Translations under genes and position numbers: made by a program
The notes under the pieces: model-generated
What the model was told of the DNA's origin: nothing
The model's database searches: none
Seen by the model: only the letters and a program-made list of their open reading frames with translations
Shown here: positions 40,501 through 55,500 of the stretch, piece after piece
Layout of the letters: each line of letters starts with the position of its first letter
Numbering within the stretch: the stretch's first letter is position 1
Source of the DNA: Monarcha castaneiventris obscurior
Taxonomy: Eukaryota; Chordata; Aves; Passeriformes; Monarchidae
NCBI GenBank assembly: GCA_026261815.1
Contig: JAMPIT010000566.1
Location: forward strand, 23,461,001-23,525,000
Direction: 5' to 3'
DNA: 64,000 nucleotides

Positions 40501-43500
40501 TCATCAATGTTTTTTGAAAAGGCCCGGCAATTTAAGCCGGTTCCTTTTTTCAAGGTGTAAGGTCATTCATCCTTCATTCTTATTAATCTTTTCTCTGAAT
40601 GTAAATACGTTGTCATTTTATTTACAGAAGCCAGCCGTAAGAAAAATTTATTATGGAGAAAAATGAAAAGTTAATCATACAAGAATGAGTAATGTTAGAA
40701 CCTGTGAGCATGTGTCTTTATTTTAGAATGGTAGTATCAGCAGGCTTTGTAAACCTGGAGAAGTGATCAGCAAGTGCTTTTGTACAACATAAGCAAATGA
40801 GGAAGACGGAAAGAAGAGTTAAATTTCTATTAATAGCCTCCTGTTTAAATCACTTGGCTACATACTTTGTGAAATGAAGCTTGTGGTGGTAAAATACCTT
40901 GGAGTTTCACTTGTCTGCTGTTCAACTGGCATTGAATCAATACACAGTCAGTTTGAATTTGGAAGTTACTTGTACAAAAGTAAACTCTATATCACTTTTC
41001 TAGCACTCAACTCGTTAATCAGAGGTCAAGGAAAAAATGCCTTTGCCACCACTGACATGGAGCAATTAGGCTGATAGCCATGAATAGGAAAACTCCTATT
41101 TATTGTCCTGTGAGTGCCAAAACAGTTGTTCTTGCCAGAATCTGGGTTATCCTGTTGGTGGTTAAATACATCTGCACGTTCTTGTGATGTATATGGAATA
41201 AAGGGGAAATAATGAAAGAAATGTTTGGAATATTTATTACATGCCACTATCTTTTCCTCCTCAAGTGCTGGTTGAAGTTCAGTTTGTGGTTATAGCACAA
41301 ATGGACAACCATCTGAATACTTAGATTGCTTAGATTTATTTCTATTTTGACTGCATTTTTTTGACTTGTCTTTTCTAAACTAAACCTTAAAAAAAAAGAG
41401 GGAACAAGGACCATAGTGGGTTCTGAGCTCATCACTCTGTTAACCCTAAGAAACATTTCAAAGTTCAACCCCAAAAGATACCAAGACTACCGCTTTCATG
41501 TCATAATTGAAAATTAGCATACATGTAAGCTGCTGCTTCTAGTTCTTTGCTGATGCTCTCATAATTTAGGCTGAATATTTACATGGTGCATTTCAGTAAC
41601 TGGAGCATATTTGCCAGAGGCAATTGATTCTTCTGGTCAATGACAGCAGTGCAATTGATTGCACTGGGCAGTCCAGATCAAACTGAATCATGGTGTGTGC
41701 CTGTCTCTGTTGTTTATACATGCCTGTAGAGATGCAATCCAAACATCTGTAATAAGAGGAGAAGATAAAATAGTGTCTTTTCTTGCACATTGTATAGAGC
41801 AATTTAATTTTTTAGAATGCAGGGTATTTACTGTCCCAGTCTCTTGAAGAGCGTGTTATATGGAAATTGCTCCTGTTGTATAAAAGAGAATTATACAGTG
41901 CATATGCTTTCATAATGAGCCAAGAAGTGGTTTATTAAAAAAAAAAAATTAAGCACTGATACAATCCGTAAGTTTTTCTTCATTCCATGCCCCAATTACC
42001 ATTTTAACAGCACTTGAATTAGTGACTTATATACTATGGAAACCAGCATGAAGGTGGAAAGAAGTGCTTTTTCCTGGCCATGTAGTTTTGTATTTTTTTT
42101 AAGAATATGATACAATTGTCAGCTTCAACCAATCTCCCATTCTTCCATGCAGCACAAGTGCATTTTCCTGCTGTTTCCGTGTTGGTGCAAGCAGTCACAT
42201 GACTGCATCACCAGGCCTCACCAGGCTGACTATTCTGATTTATTCATATCCCATCAGCAAAATTATGCTGCTCTCGCTGTATGGCTGCACTTTGTTGATG
42301 CAAAGCAGGGAATGGTAATGCATGACCATGTACCACGAGAGGAATGGCAATGCCCTTTGCAGTCTGGTTTTAAAGTCATGGATGTCAATTTTCCCCTCTC
42401 TTGTAAAGTGCCATTACTCCCTTCTCTGAGCATCCGGGATGTGATGTGTGGGTGGTACAGCAGTGGCTGCTGTTTGAGTTGTAGGGTGCTCCTTGTAAGA
42501 GCGAAAGGTTCTTTTTCTAGTGGCTGTGGTGTCCATGTGCTGGCCGTGCCCTGCATCAGCAGAATGCCTTTGAGGAGGCACAGGATGACTGAATGATCCT
42601 GTACTCTTCCCTCCAGGGTTTTGCCCCTAGATTCCAATTCCTTCCCCTACCTCATGCCATCAGCAGCAGCTTTACCTCTTGGAGGGTTAGTGTCTTCATG
42701 CTCAGTCACTGCCACTGACCAGATCATCTGCCATCAAAAAATACCTTGAGACTGGAGTTAATGTTTCTTTTCAAATGGCAAAATGCATGCATAATACCGT
42801 GCTGCTTCTGGTTCTGAATAAAAGGAAGTTAGGATACTGGTGTTTGGTTAAACAATTGCCATACAAGACCACCAAACTAACAGCAGCTCTTAAATAGCAT
42901 GAAAATGGAAGCAAATATGATTCAATAAATCTTTGCTCTTTTTTCCTCCCTTTTACAGGAATATTTTTACCCGAAATACTTGGGTGAGTTGCAGCTTTTA
43001 TTTTCACTTTGTGGGAGTGCTGGTATGTGCCTAATACTGGAGTTTGTCACATCTGAAATCTCTGCTAAGGATGGTGATGGACATCTGATTGCAATAAACA
43101 TGCATTGCTAACTTTAAAGATAGACTTTATGTTCTTTATTTTACTTTGAGGTGTGTGTTTTTACTTATGTGCACATTTGCGGACAGAGATGCTTTGTGTG
43201 GTTTCTGCATGTTAAAATCTTGATGTTGTGTGTATATCTGTGGCTTACATTGCTATGAAATAATTAGTAGTTTTCTACCTTTTTCCCTTTTTAATTAAAT
43301 TAGTTATTAACTAATCTCCTTATTAAAAAAAGAGGTGCCTGATTGAACTACTGGCTTATTCTGTTGACTGTATTATAGTCAAGGCCTCATACTGTTTTCT
43401 ATTTGTGTTTAATATGTTGTACTTAAGATGACGAATGCCATAGTGGGAGAAAAATCCATGTGCTTTTTAGATATTTTGAGTCATTTAGTTGGTCAAATTT

Positions 43501-46500
43501 GAGTAGCTACTACCATAGTTTTAGAATCATAGTAGCATCTGGTTAAGTGATCATCCTCTTCAAATGGCTTTTAACTACTGTAAATCAAAGCTAAAAGGTT
43601 TCAGTGAACTTCAGAATTTTAAGGCATCTGGAAGATTGTAATATTGCATAATTTTGCATCCACCTTCCAAATCCTTGCAGGTCAGGTATAATTTTACCTG
43701 CTTTGAACATCTGTCCTTCACCACTGTGACAATAACAATTTCATTTTCTGTTTTTCAGCTTGTATTCAGAAATATGGGTCACCGTATGAAAGAAATCCAG
43801 ATTTCCTTACATGTGTTCATAGTAAGCATTTTTGGTTTTTATATTGTACTTAAATGTTTTCTTGTTCTACCTGAAGGTGTGGGACTAGCTCAGCCATCTC
43901 TGGTTTTGGTAGTATTTCAATACTGATCTTCCTATTTTCCAGGCTTGAGACTCCATACCACTAAACAAAATCTTGCCCATTTTATAACCTAATGCCACCT
44001 TGCTGTCATGTTTTAGTGCTTTGATATTTTATGATGCAAGTTTCTTTCCCACCTGTTTCCCAAGGTTTGAATAATCTTACAAGCAAGAGGGACAAGAAAT
44101 AGGAGGTACCATAAGGTTGTACACTATGCTTGGCCCTTCCTTTTCTATTCTCTTGCATGCTAGCTTTGGCTCGTCCCATTAAGGAACCTTAAGAAAAGTT
44201 TTAAGTCAAACCCAGGCTTGTGTCAGCCTTCCTTACATTAAGAGATCAGTTTCATGTATCACACAACTATGCTTTGAATATTGCTACCTTCAAAAACTCA
44301 AATCAATTTGGAAGCCAAACTGATAACTTTGTAGTGGGTGAGGGGTTTTTTGCTTTTCATTAACACTAGAGAAGAGAATTTGATGAATTCTTCTAATACC
44401 TTTCTACTTGCCTTTTGAAGCTTAGCAGTGCTAAAGGTAGAAAACTGCATAAGTATACTAAATATGTCCTGTGAGCAGTTCAAATGTGGAGAAAATCAGA
44501 TGTATGTATATTTATTTTCTTTTTACCCCGGGTTTCAGTCTTTTATTGTGATCAAGTTTAATTAGTCATGTGTTCATACAAGTGCAACCAAAGCAGGGTC
44601 AGTATTTAGTCAACCTTTCACATTTATAAACTGCATTAAAACAACCTTTTTAAGAGTGAATTCCAAGGTTAGTAAGTGGTATGTAAAGAATTTCCCTGAC
44701 ATATTGCAGTAGTATCACTTATGGGTGTTGAGTCCTTTGAACTGGGAATTCTCAGACCTGTGGTACCTGAGTTGGCTGCAGTGTGCCAGCTAGTTCAGAG
44801 TGGGGTGTGAGGCTGAATGCTTACATTTACTTGTGCGTGTGGCACAGCAAAGAGGCAGGACTTTCTGATGAAAATGGTGATATTGACTGGGAACACTTAT
44901 TCCAAACAGCTAATCAGTGTCTCAAAAATGAGAGTCTAAAGGGGAGTGATGAAAAATTCTGAAAAAATAAAAGCTGAATAATTGTTTTTTAGGGATTCCT
45001 GCCCATTGCATATGCAGTGGTTTGGAAAGAAAATGATAATATTTTCCTCCATTAAAATATTAAAAAGCTTTTAAATAGCTGAGTTTTGGCTAGCTACCAT
45101 CAATTCAAAGGAGAAGTAATAGAGAAAGAGCCTGAAACGCGCTTGGAAGAATGACAGGCTTCGTGCTTGGCCAATTCCAGTGTGCCTCTTAATTTTTCAC
45201 AGATACTGCCAAAAGACTATGTAGCTCTATGGGTTTGTGCCTGCAAGATGCTTCTAAATTTTGTTTCTTAACAGCCTTTCTGCTCTCAAAACAGGGTAGT
45301 GGAAAGTTCTTTTAACCTGGTATACAAAGACATTGAACAGCCTAAGGGCTGGGGGATGATTAACTGCACTACTTTATGGTGGAAATAAGGTAGAAATTTT
45401 AAGTATGACAGTGATTAGACAGCTTAGATAGAGTATGTGAGGATTCCTAATTTCATGAACTTTGAGATCAGGTTTACAGCTAGGATTCGGCTCCAGAGTC
45501 AGAGAATTAGGTACCATGTATAGATAGGTATTTCCAGCATGAGTGCTTACATGAGCAGTATTCCCATCAGAGTTAGAAAAGAGTTAATCTCCTCTGATTC
45601 TAGAGGGATTCCCCCAACCAAACTGTGGTTGATCTGGGGAGACCTGAGTCCCTCTATAGACTCTGTTTATTGTACTGTCTCCACTGAGACTGCAATGAGT
45701 ATTTATAATTGCTTTGCAGAGAGATGCTGACTTTACACATGGATACTTACACTTTCTCTGCCTATCTGGATCTTTTTCTAAAAGAGATCCTGCAGGTCAT
45801 CTAGGAATTAAGGATTTGGTTCTGCAAGGCTTTGGCAATCTCTACAGGACTTTTGGGAAATGAAGCTTCATGTGGCCTTAAAAAACTCAATGAGATTCTT
45901 ATTAGGTCCCATGTGCCTGCTTTTTACTATTAAATTGCTAAGTGTAATATTCTTTGCAACCTAGCATTTTCTTTAGGAAGTTTCAATATGAACCATTTTG
46001 TGAGTATCAAAAAATAAATTCACAGAACAAAGTAATGAACTGAAAGTGACAGTCAGCAAGCACAAGCAAAGTCCTGTTTCCATACAGATTTCAGAGATGG
46101 AATTGGTAGTTCTAGTCTCGGTATGCACTTAGCTTCATAGGTGCTATCACACAGCTCAAAGCACATGAAAAGGTCGTACTTATCACTACTTTTAACAGCT
46201 TTACTAAAATCTGCCATGTAAATGAATGGAAATGAGCTCAATTTTTTTCTTTTACAATGGTTTCAATCAGGAGCACCTTCTGTGAAGCCAGCAGAATTAC
46301 ACAGCTGTGAAACCACCAGAAGAGTATAGGAGTGTGTCTTATGTTCTCAAACTCTCATGATAAGATGGACCAAATAATCAGCACAGTGCTGATGTGATAG
46401 AAATCTCCGTGGTTGTTATCCATGGATTATACCATGGGTTGTTATCCTGCTGGGCACTGTTATTACCATCTGGCTGTGCAAGGCATGTCAGAATCCAGTC

Positions 46501-49500
46501 TGAGGGGAAGAATCAGAAACTTGTGGATACACCAGATAAGTTGTGCATAACCCTGTTAACTTGTTTTGCTTATCAAATGGCTGAAAAGACTACCATGTTT
46601 AGGAGGGTTGGTTTGTGCTCCTAAAAAGAAAATACTTGGCTTATTATACCTAAACCATTCTGTTTAATGTACACATTCTGATCTGTCTAGGAAAAGAAAC
46701 ATCCTGGTCAGACTGGCTCATCACCACTTTAACCTGGCCTCTCCTTCCCCAACTCCTCCACCTCCAGCAGTGTGTCGGCTGGGCAGTGATTTACTGGGAG
46801 GTGTTCTGGCAGGTGGATGTTAAGACAGCCCATGTAGCTGTGTTTTGTTTGTGTGGCCTGGCCTCTTTGGTTGTAGCTTTGCCCCAGCTCTGCACATCTG
46901 GAAGATTTCATCTGAACATCTGGAAATGCTTTTTTCACTGTGAGAGTGAACCACAACTGGCACAGGTTGCCCAGGGAGCTTGTGGAGCCACCATCTTCAG
47001 GATAATCAAAAGCCTTCTGGCCATGGTGCTGAGCAACTGGCTGTAGGTGGCCCTGCTTGAGCAGGGAGGTCGCACAAGTGATCTCCAGAGATGCCTGCCT
47101 ACCTCAGCCGCCTGAGATTTAAATCTGAGGCAGTCAGTGCAAACAAAAGTGCTGTTCAGTGCTTTATGGGACAGCAAATGGAGCTGCTACTGCCTGCACT
47201 CACAGGAATGTTAAAGTTCTTTCAAAGCAGCCCGTCATGACAGTCACTTTCAGGATCACACAGAGGAAGCTAAGAAGACATACGTAGAAGTAGTATAATC
47301 CTGGCAAAAGTAGGAGTCTTAACTTCTCTGTTTGAGAAGTCTGATGGGGCTGCTAATTTATGAACAGTTCCTCTCCTAAAAGCCTCCCTGCTGTGCTACG
47401 AAGTCACATTTCAGAATACCAAGAGTCTATACTGGACTCAGCAGAACCAGTGCATGGAAACCAGTGCAGGTCTTTTCTGCTGTTGCTCACTTAATGTACG
47501 CACTGGGCACTTTCCAGTGGTGGGAGGAGATATGTAAAAAGAAAGGCCTTCCAACTAGGTGAGCTTTGCAATCTGCAGAATGAGCTTCTGCACTGTTCCT
47601 TCTGGTTAAAGTTGTGCAAACAGTTGACACATTCATGGTTTTGAAGACCACTGATCTAGAACACTGGTGTTAACAGGTTACTACTACATGATAGCTACCA
47701 ACCCATGTTTTTTGTGGAAACAAGGGTATTATCTCATCCTTCCTTTAATTACCTCTGCAAAGCACTGTCCCTGGGTGTTTTGCAGGTAAGAGGGTAGGTG
47801 AATTTGGGCAGGTGACTACAGTTGGTCAGTAGTTACATGATACTTTGAGATTTATTCCTTTGATCCTTCCCAAAGTGTGGTAACTACTCCCTTGCTTCTT
47901 TCCAATGAAAAACCTCATTGCCAAATACTGGAACTTGGCTTAAAAATCCCTGTAGGAACATTGTGTTCTCTGTAAACTGGATTCATGGTTTGCTATTGCT
48001 TAGCTGTTTATGTATGGGTATTTATTTTTATTTTCATTCTATGTAATAGAAAAGGTCTAACAAAAATTTCATTTATAAAATTTTGCTAGCCAAAAGTCTA
48101 TCAGCCCTGGTTAAGATCCTCAGTTGAACTACCAAAACTTACTGAAGAGAGTACCCATTCTTTCTTGAGGACTTTAGTTGATACTGCTTTTTGTTCTCTC
48201 AAAAATTAGCGAGAGTAGAAAAATGAACTACTGTGAGTTGTTTCAGGATGTTCCCTTCAGATATGGAGGCAGTAGCTCACTCCCTTTTGCAGTGAGATGA
48301 ATTCCACTGCATGTGCTCTGCAAAATTTGTGGCACAGCTTGTTTGGCATGTGAGCACTAAGAATCAGCTCCCAGTTGTGCCAGGTGCAAGTATTTCTGAG
48401 TGATTCCCTAACACTGTTTAAGCTTCCCAACTTCTAATGAGAGTGAAACACCTGGTTGTCAGTGACTTCAATGTATTGTTCTGTTTTGTTTTGGTTTTTT
48501 TATTCCCTGTGTAAATCAGATTTGCCAAACCAGTGTTCTCCCGATCCTTGTCACAAAGAAGGGACCGTCAAATGTGAGGATCTCAAGGGGGACTTCTATT
48601 GTGAATGCAAGCGTGGCTGGCAGGGAAAAAAATGTGAAAAAGGTAACTGGGTTTCATTATCTTTTATTCTTGTAACAAAGATATTTCGGGTTCTGCTGTA
48701 TTCTCAAATGGTCACTTATACTGTGCTGCACAATTCAAAAGTCACAGAACTGAACCTGGATTACACACTGTTCATGCTTTTACCCTTCTGTCAAACAGGT
48801 AGTTTTTTCACATCAACATTTTTATATGACTTTAGTAGAGCTCAGCTTGGTCTTGGCAAGGTAATCCAAGAAGTTACACTCCTGCTTTCTGCTCCACCCC
48901 TCTGAAAGCAGCAGCAGAAATAGAGTTGTAGTGCCTTTTCAAGCAGAACTGCATCAGCTGCTGCTGTGAACCCTGGTGTAACAGATCACAGACTGCAGAG
49001 CCAGAGAAGCTGGCCCATCTTCCCATCTAGCATCCCTGCAGTGGGAACAATGACTTTCAGTCAGCAAGTTGAGGTCTGAGTCTGCTGACACACAGACTGA
49101 TAAAATTAGTCTGTTAAAGCCTCCTTGCTAGTAGGACCTTATTCCATGTCCACTTAATTCCACATATTCCATTGGTATATTTCCATCACCTCAAAAGAGA
49201 ATTTCAGACAGAAACTACTTGTGCAAGAACTTCCAGCTGCCCACAGAGCTTTCTCTACAAGTTGTTTTCCCTCCTCTTGTTTTCTGGTTTCTTTTTTTTT
49301 TTTCTTCTGCCTGTAAGGCTTCCTGTCAGGGCCACTGCTTTTTTTGCTTGCCAATAGTAAGTAATGGCTAGAAATTGTATTCAGCCAGTCCAGAGTTGTA
49401 GCAACCAAGACAGCAGGACATCCAAGCCTTTCCTTTTCATGTAAATATTGTGATAAGATTAGAGGATCACTCAAGCATCTTATTTGATCAATTCAGAAAG

Positions 49501-52500
49501 CAGACCAATCAGTATCCAGTTGGCTTTGCGAGCTCAGACACTGATCAGTCTGAAGCATATTTCCTTATTTTCTTATCAAATGCCATGACATGCTGTTCTA
49601 CCCATCAGCTAACTCTGGAGTCTCGTAGACAAGTGGGACACAGTGAGTAGGTAGGGTAGGTTGAGAGTGAAACCCAGGCTCTGTTGGATTTTACAGGCTT
49701 TTGCTGCCAACTTCAGTGCGGCACAGTTAAGCTCACAATGTTCAGCAAGTGTGAACTTGGAACTTTCTGTGTTCTCATGAGTTCTGTAATAGTAACAATA
49801 TAGTGTTCCTGCTTTATTTAAAGCTTTTGTCCTGAGCTTACTGGCCATGAGATAACTTTAATACTTAGTTATGATATAAAATACATAACTAGTTTGCTTC
49901 GGCAAACAAGCTTCTTTGCCTCCACAGTGACTAAAGATAATCATATGTATTCTCAGAGTGAAGGAGATACTACTCAGTTACAGCTCCTTCTCCCTCCCTT
50001 TTTTTTTTCTTAAGTTAAACAAACTTCGGCTTATGTGCATGAAATGTTTGAATGAAATCTTTGTGCTTTTTGTGACCATTTGTTGCATCTGTAATACTGT
50101 CTCTTGTTTGGTCTTTCTCCTTCCCAAAGCCCATCTCACCCTCACCCTGTAGATTATTTACAGATGTGAAAAGCTGACTGTAACACTTCCTTTTGATGTA
50201 GATATTGATGAATGCAGAACACAGAACGGCGGCTGTAACCAGCTCTGCCTCAACAAACTAGGCAGCTACCGGTGCTCCTGCTACAGTGGTTACGCTCTTA
50301 AAGACAGCAAAATATGTGAAGGTAAGCTTTGTTGGGACTCTCACTTTGCTTGTGGGGGGTGCTTAGTGGCTTGTGTCTGTATTTCGGAGAGCTGGGTTGC
50401 CCTGAGCAGTCCTGGTCTGCTCCCTATCCCAGCAGAAACTTGCTGGTAGCTCCTTGTAGCTTTACTGCACTGGGGTTGTGCTGGGTGCTCCAGCCAGCCT
50501 ACATGCCTGGGCTTGTCAGCAGTTGGACCACGATGCTCTCAAAAGCATAACACAGGCGTGATTCATGGAGGATTTGTGGCTTGGATTGTGCTAAATTGGT
50601 TTAGTTGATCAGTCCTCATGTCCTGACATTGAGAGGAGGAAGTGCTGGCCAGATGTGTTGTTATGATTCTTTCCAGCCTCACAGTGTTGTAGTATGTGAG
50701 CCATTTGTTTTTCTTTTGTCTGTTTCTTTTTTTTTTTTTTTTGATTTGGGTATGTGCAGCAGCTAATGAATTCTGATAGATACAGATTACTAAATTCACT
50801 GCAATTGAATATTAATAGGTGTAGAAAGGCCCTAGCAAAGGTTGGCAGCTGTTTTACATACCAGCTGAGAACAGAAAGTGAGGACCTGAAGATTCTGATT
50901 GAAACTGCAGAATGAATTTGCATAACCAAAAGTTTAGCAACTGAGATTTTAAAAGTGTTAAGAAACTGCATGCTGACACAGTGACTCAGTAACTCAATAA
51001 CAGGTGGCTGTTAAAATTATGTGCATCTCATGAAAAAACAGGTATGTTCCTCTTAGAGATGGATGTGATGACATATTTCTAAACAATTTGCATACCTGAT
51101 CTGAACAACTTATAAATGCTACCAGCAAAAAGAAAAAGAGCAAGATTTTATTTCTATGTGACTTCCAGTGTAAAAAGTGATGACTGTATAGATAACATGG
51201 TATCCCTTCCTAATGGGAGCAGCAACTGAGAAGAGCCAACTTCACTTTTGAATTGTCCTCTGGTGGCAGTCAGCATGGACAGGTGAATGGCGAGGGGCTC
51301 ACAAATGTGTTTGTTCTCCTGTGTGTGTACATTTGTTTCATACCCTCGTACTGTCTCCTAGAGCACTGTGAGAACTACTACATAAGCACTCTGTAGCTGC
51401 AACGTGTGACCTTCCAGCTGCTGAGATTACTGTCAGGTGTGGTTATTGATAGCTCAGATTTATCACTGCATTTTGACATTTTGACTTTTTTTCATGTTCA
51501 TTTCCTGTCATCATGGGCATACACACAAAAGTTGCCTCTTGTCTTGATTTGTAGACTAAGCTACATAAGGTACTCAGCCAGTTCACTCATACGTGGGAAA
51601 ATCAACAACAGTAATGTGTAATTGTAGTTTTAACACATACTAGAAAGCAAAAGTAAATAAACTCTTGGTATGCTGCAAATGTTTTGTCAACACCAGGATT
51701 CTGTGGGGTATTAGTTAACATGTGAGGAAAACAGTCAGGTTTTTTTATGGACTTACAGTACATTGCCTACCTTCATGGTGAAGTCCTGCATCTCTCTGGC
51801 ACGGCTTGTTCTCTGTGACAGATTGGTCTGCTTCAATTCTCCTTTGCCACTACAGACCAACAGATTTAGATCTTAGCTTTGTAAATATATGAAAAGTTAC
51901 TGTCTGCCTGTCTGAGGACACAGAACAGAAATCCGTGAAGTGCTACAGGCTGAGTGTTCCTTCAGTGTTTTGGTAAAATTCATGCTGCTGCTCCTAAATT
52001 TCTGCCTGTTGCTTTTTTTAACCTGCAGTTTCAGCCCCCCTGAGTGAGGAGAGTGGGGCTTTTTGGTTTTGTGGCAGTTGTTTTGTTTTACAGTTTTTCT
52101 CCTAGTTCACTCTGCATTGTTTTTTCTAATAGTGGTTAATGGCTTAAGCTAAAAATGACCAACTGATTTTTGAAGCTTGAAGTCACTTCTGATAGCTAGC
52201 TAACCCTAAAAGTAGATTCTTAAAGATACTGTTTTTTTAATTTTCCAAAATTACATAGGGATCTTCTCACTCTGGTGTGTTAACAGTGAAGTGATTATAC
52301 TCCTCTGAAATCATGTTGTTTAATTGCTTGTTTTGCAGACATAGATGAATGCACAGCATCAGCAGGTATCTGTGGAGAAGCTCATTGTAAAAATTTAATA
52401 AGCTCGTATGAATGTCTTTGCGATGCAGGCTACAAGTACGATGACGTGAAAAAAACTTGTCAGGGTAAGCACAAGAAATGTGTCAGCATTTATTATATAA

Positions 52501-55500
52501 TTTAAATCTGTAGAACCCCAGAAATTTAGTTTCAGGCTTCAGTAAAAGCTTCTTTACTCTTTTTTTAATCTTGCTTACATACTGGAGTTCTGTTCCCTTT
52601 GCCTGGTTGGGAGTGAGTTTGCAGTATGCGGTCACCTTTGAGTTCATCGAGCTTGCTGTCATCTTTGTGTTCACTGAGTTCACAGTCATCTTTGATGACT
52701 TGAGTCAGGCTGGACAAGCCAGAGTAGTGAGATTTCTTGAACTTTCGACAAGTGCAAGATCTGGTGAAAGCTCAGAAGCATCTGTGCATGTTGCTGGCTC
52801 TCTTTTTGAACAAGAAATGTTACAAAGCAGTAGCTGTTTTTTCAAAACCTCTCTTGTGATATTACTCTGAACTAGGAACTTAATATGTACTGGAAGCATG
52901 CACAGTTCTGCTGGCTATGCTGCTGCAAGCTTTCTCAACAGAGTACGTTTTGAAAGTATTCCAAAACCAGCATTGTTCCCTGCCCTTTGTGTAAGTTAAC
53001 GTAATGACTCAAATCACACTCCGGCCAGTCCTGTTGGACGTTAAGTGTTAAACTCTGCCCGAAGAGATCCCTGTGGACTGTCACAGTTTGCTTTCCGGCA
53101 TTTGTTTGTGAAGAAGATAAAAACAGCTGAAGAAAAAAAGAAAAGAAAACAGTGAATGAGAAACTGAGGTTTTATTTGCAGTCCCTGACTGCAAGGAGCA
53201 GGAACCAGTCAGTATACAGGCATAGCAGAAGGGGCCTGAAGGGAGGAAGTCTTGTCTAGAAGTTAAATCCCAGGGCTCTGCTCCAGCAGACAAGTATTGA
53301 GTTCTGCTTCCAGCCTTCCCACTGACTTGCTATGTATCTTTGGGCAGCTGGAATCTGTCTGTGAAAATAGATTTCACAGAATAAGCTGAGTTGGAAGGGA
53401 CCCACAAGGATCCAAGGATAGAGTCCAACTCCCAGCCCTGCACAGGACCATTCCCAAGGGTCACCCCATGTGCCCAAGACCATTGTCCAAATGATACATG
53501 AACTCTGTCAGGCTGGTGCAGTGACCACTTCCCTGGGGAGCCTGTTCCAGTGCCCAGCCACCCTCTGGGTGAAGAACCTTTTTCTGATATCCAACCTAAA
53601 CCTCCCCTGATACAACTTCAGGCCATTCCCTTGGATCCTGTCATTGGTCACCAGAGAGAAGAGATCAGTGCCTGCCCCTCCTCTTACAGCTCACGGGGAA
53701 GTTGTAACTGCAATGGGATCTCCCCTCAGCTGCCTGTTCTCCAGGCTGAACTGACCAAGTGACCTCCTCACACGGCTTCTCCTCAAGGCCCTTCACCATC
53801 TTTATTCCCGTCTTTGGACACTCTCTCATAGTTCGATATCTTTTTTTATACTGTGGCACCCAAAGCTGCCCCCAGCCCTCGAGGTGAGGCCGCCCCAGTG
53901 CAGAGCAGAGCAGGACAATCCCTCCCTTGCCTGGCTGCTGATGCTGTGCCTGATGCCCCCAGGACAGGGTTGGCCCTCCTGGCTGCCAGGGCACTGCTGG
54001 CTCATGTTCAGCTTGCCATCCACCAGGATCCCCAGGTCCCTTTCCGTGGCACTGCTCTCCAGCCTCTCATTCCCCAGTCTGTACATCCAGGGTTGCCCCA
54101 TCCCAAGTGCAGAATCCAGTACTTGGAACTTGAAGTTCCCTTGTTGAACTTCATACATTTGGTGATTTCCCAGCCCTCTAATTTGTTGAGGTCTCTCTGC
54201 AGCGCCTCCCTGCCTTCAAGGGAGTCAACAGCTCCCACCCTTGTGCAGATGCTGATTTTAACTCTTTTCTCCTGTAAAGATATGGCACAGGCCACAGAGC
54301 ACTTGGGCATGCTCAAGTGTAAGGTGCTAACAGCACTAAAAATGCTTTTTTAGCCCAAGATGGTTCATGTTTAAACAAACTCAGTGTTTTTGTCTCTCTT
54401 CTTTGCTGGTTCTGTGTAGATATAGATGAATGTGAAGAAAAGCTCTGTGAACAGACCTGTGTCAACTCACCAGGGAGTTACACCTGCCATTGTGATGGCA
54501 GAGGGGGAGTGAAACTTTCCCAGGACATGAATACATGTGAGGTATGTCAGTGTTCATTGCTGTAACTACAGAACAGACCTTTACTTTACAGCACTCTCAT
54601 TCTCTTTTTGCTGTTTGAGGAGAATAAGCACTCAGAAATATGTTTTGATTATAGGACATCATACCATGTGTGCCTTTTGCTGTTGGAAGGAGTGTTAAAT
54701 CCTTACATCTGGGGAGGATGTTCAGCGGCACTCCTGTTATCAGGCTGCGCTTCAAAAGGAAACAACTGACGAGGTGAGGACAATTTAGAATCAGTCAAAT
54801 GCTCTGAGTGGCTTTGATGCATGCAGGGGAGTTGTTACAATAATAATTGGCCCTACATTCACCATTAGTTGCTTGGATTATGAAGTCCTGTAAGGCTAAA
54901 CATTATCCAAACCAGTAATTGAGAAAGGCAGCCTTGACCACAGAGCTGTTAGGATAATTACTGAAATACAGTATTGTATTCTTTATTCTTGATGATGTTT
55001 TAAAAGCTGTATTCACATCTTAAGGCTTTTGGGAGTGCATTAAAAGCTAGTATATTTTAACAGAGCTTTATAGCTGCTAGAATTGATGCTATCTGTATGG
55101 AAAGTACTCTGTGGTTTTTGAACTCTGCATAACTAATTTATTTCTTGGCACCTGTGCGGTCAGACTTGTGGCTGAGTTCGACTTTAGAACCTTTGATCCT
55201 GAAGGTATCCTTTTCTTTGCTGGAGGCCATCAAGACAGCACATGGATAGTCTTGGCTTTGCGCAAAGGACGGCTGGAGCTGCAGCTGAAATACAACGGCA
55301 TCGGCCGCGTGACCAGCACCGGGCCACTCATCAACCACGGCATGTGGCAGACGGTGAGTCCAGAGCCCTGCTCAGGCCCTGCTCCTTCTTGGCTGTTTGG
55401 GATGTGCTCGTCAAGTGCTCATAGAACTTGTGTGTTCTTGGGAAAATGCTTTTCCAACCTATCTGTCCGTTCAGTGCATGCCAGTATGTTACACATTCCA

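Larger units (their letters stand above)
29066..42958 (+). other. GAS6: GAS6 intron 2 (13.9 kb)
   Basis: The largest intron in the window. It holds a GA/GT microsatellite (29,966-30,016), a CR1 fragment (38,226-38,332), a small three-copy tandem repeat (36,681-36,738), a 22-bp palindrome (39,469-39,490), a poly-T tract near 32,515 and a possible pseudoexon (37,129-37,220). No further coding exon was recognised. Open frames inside it are short and unlike known proteins. Confidence 0.85.

Noticed and set aside
40194..40553. 119-codon minus-strand frame in intron 2
   Set aside because: It looks protein-like in composition, but I could match it to no family or mobile-element protein. Not enough to call a gene or pseudogene.
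42147..42596. 149-codon plus-strand frame in GAS6 intron 2
   Set aside because: No recognisable motif, and it is overlapped by a minus-strand frame of similar length. Probably chance.
43525..43560. AGAATCATAG string resembling a CR1 tail
   Set aside because: The similarity stops after about a dozen bases and no CR1 block follows.
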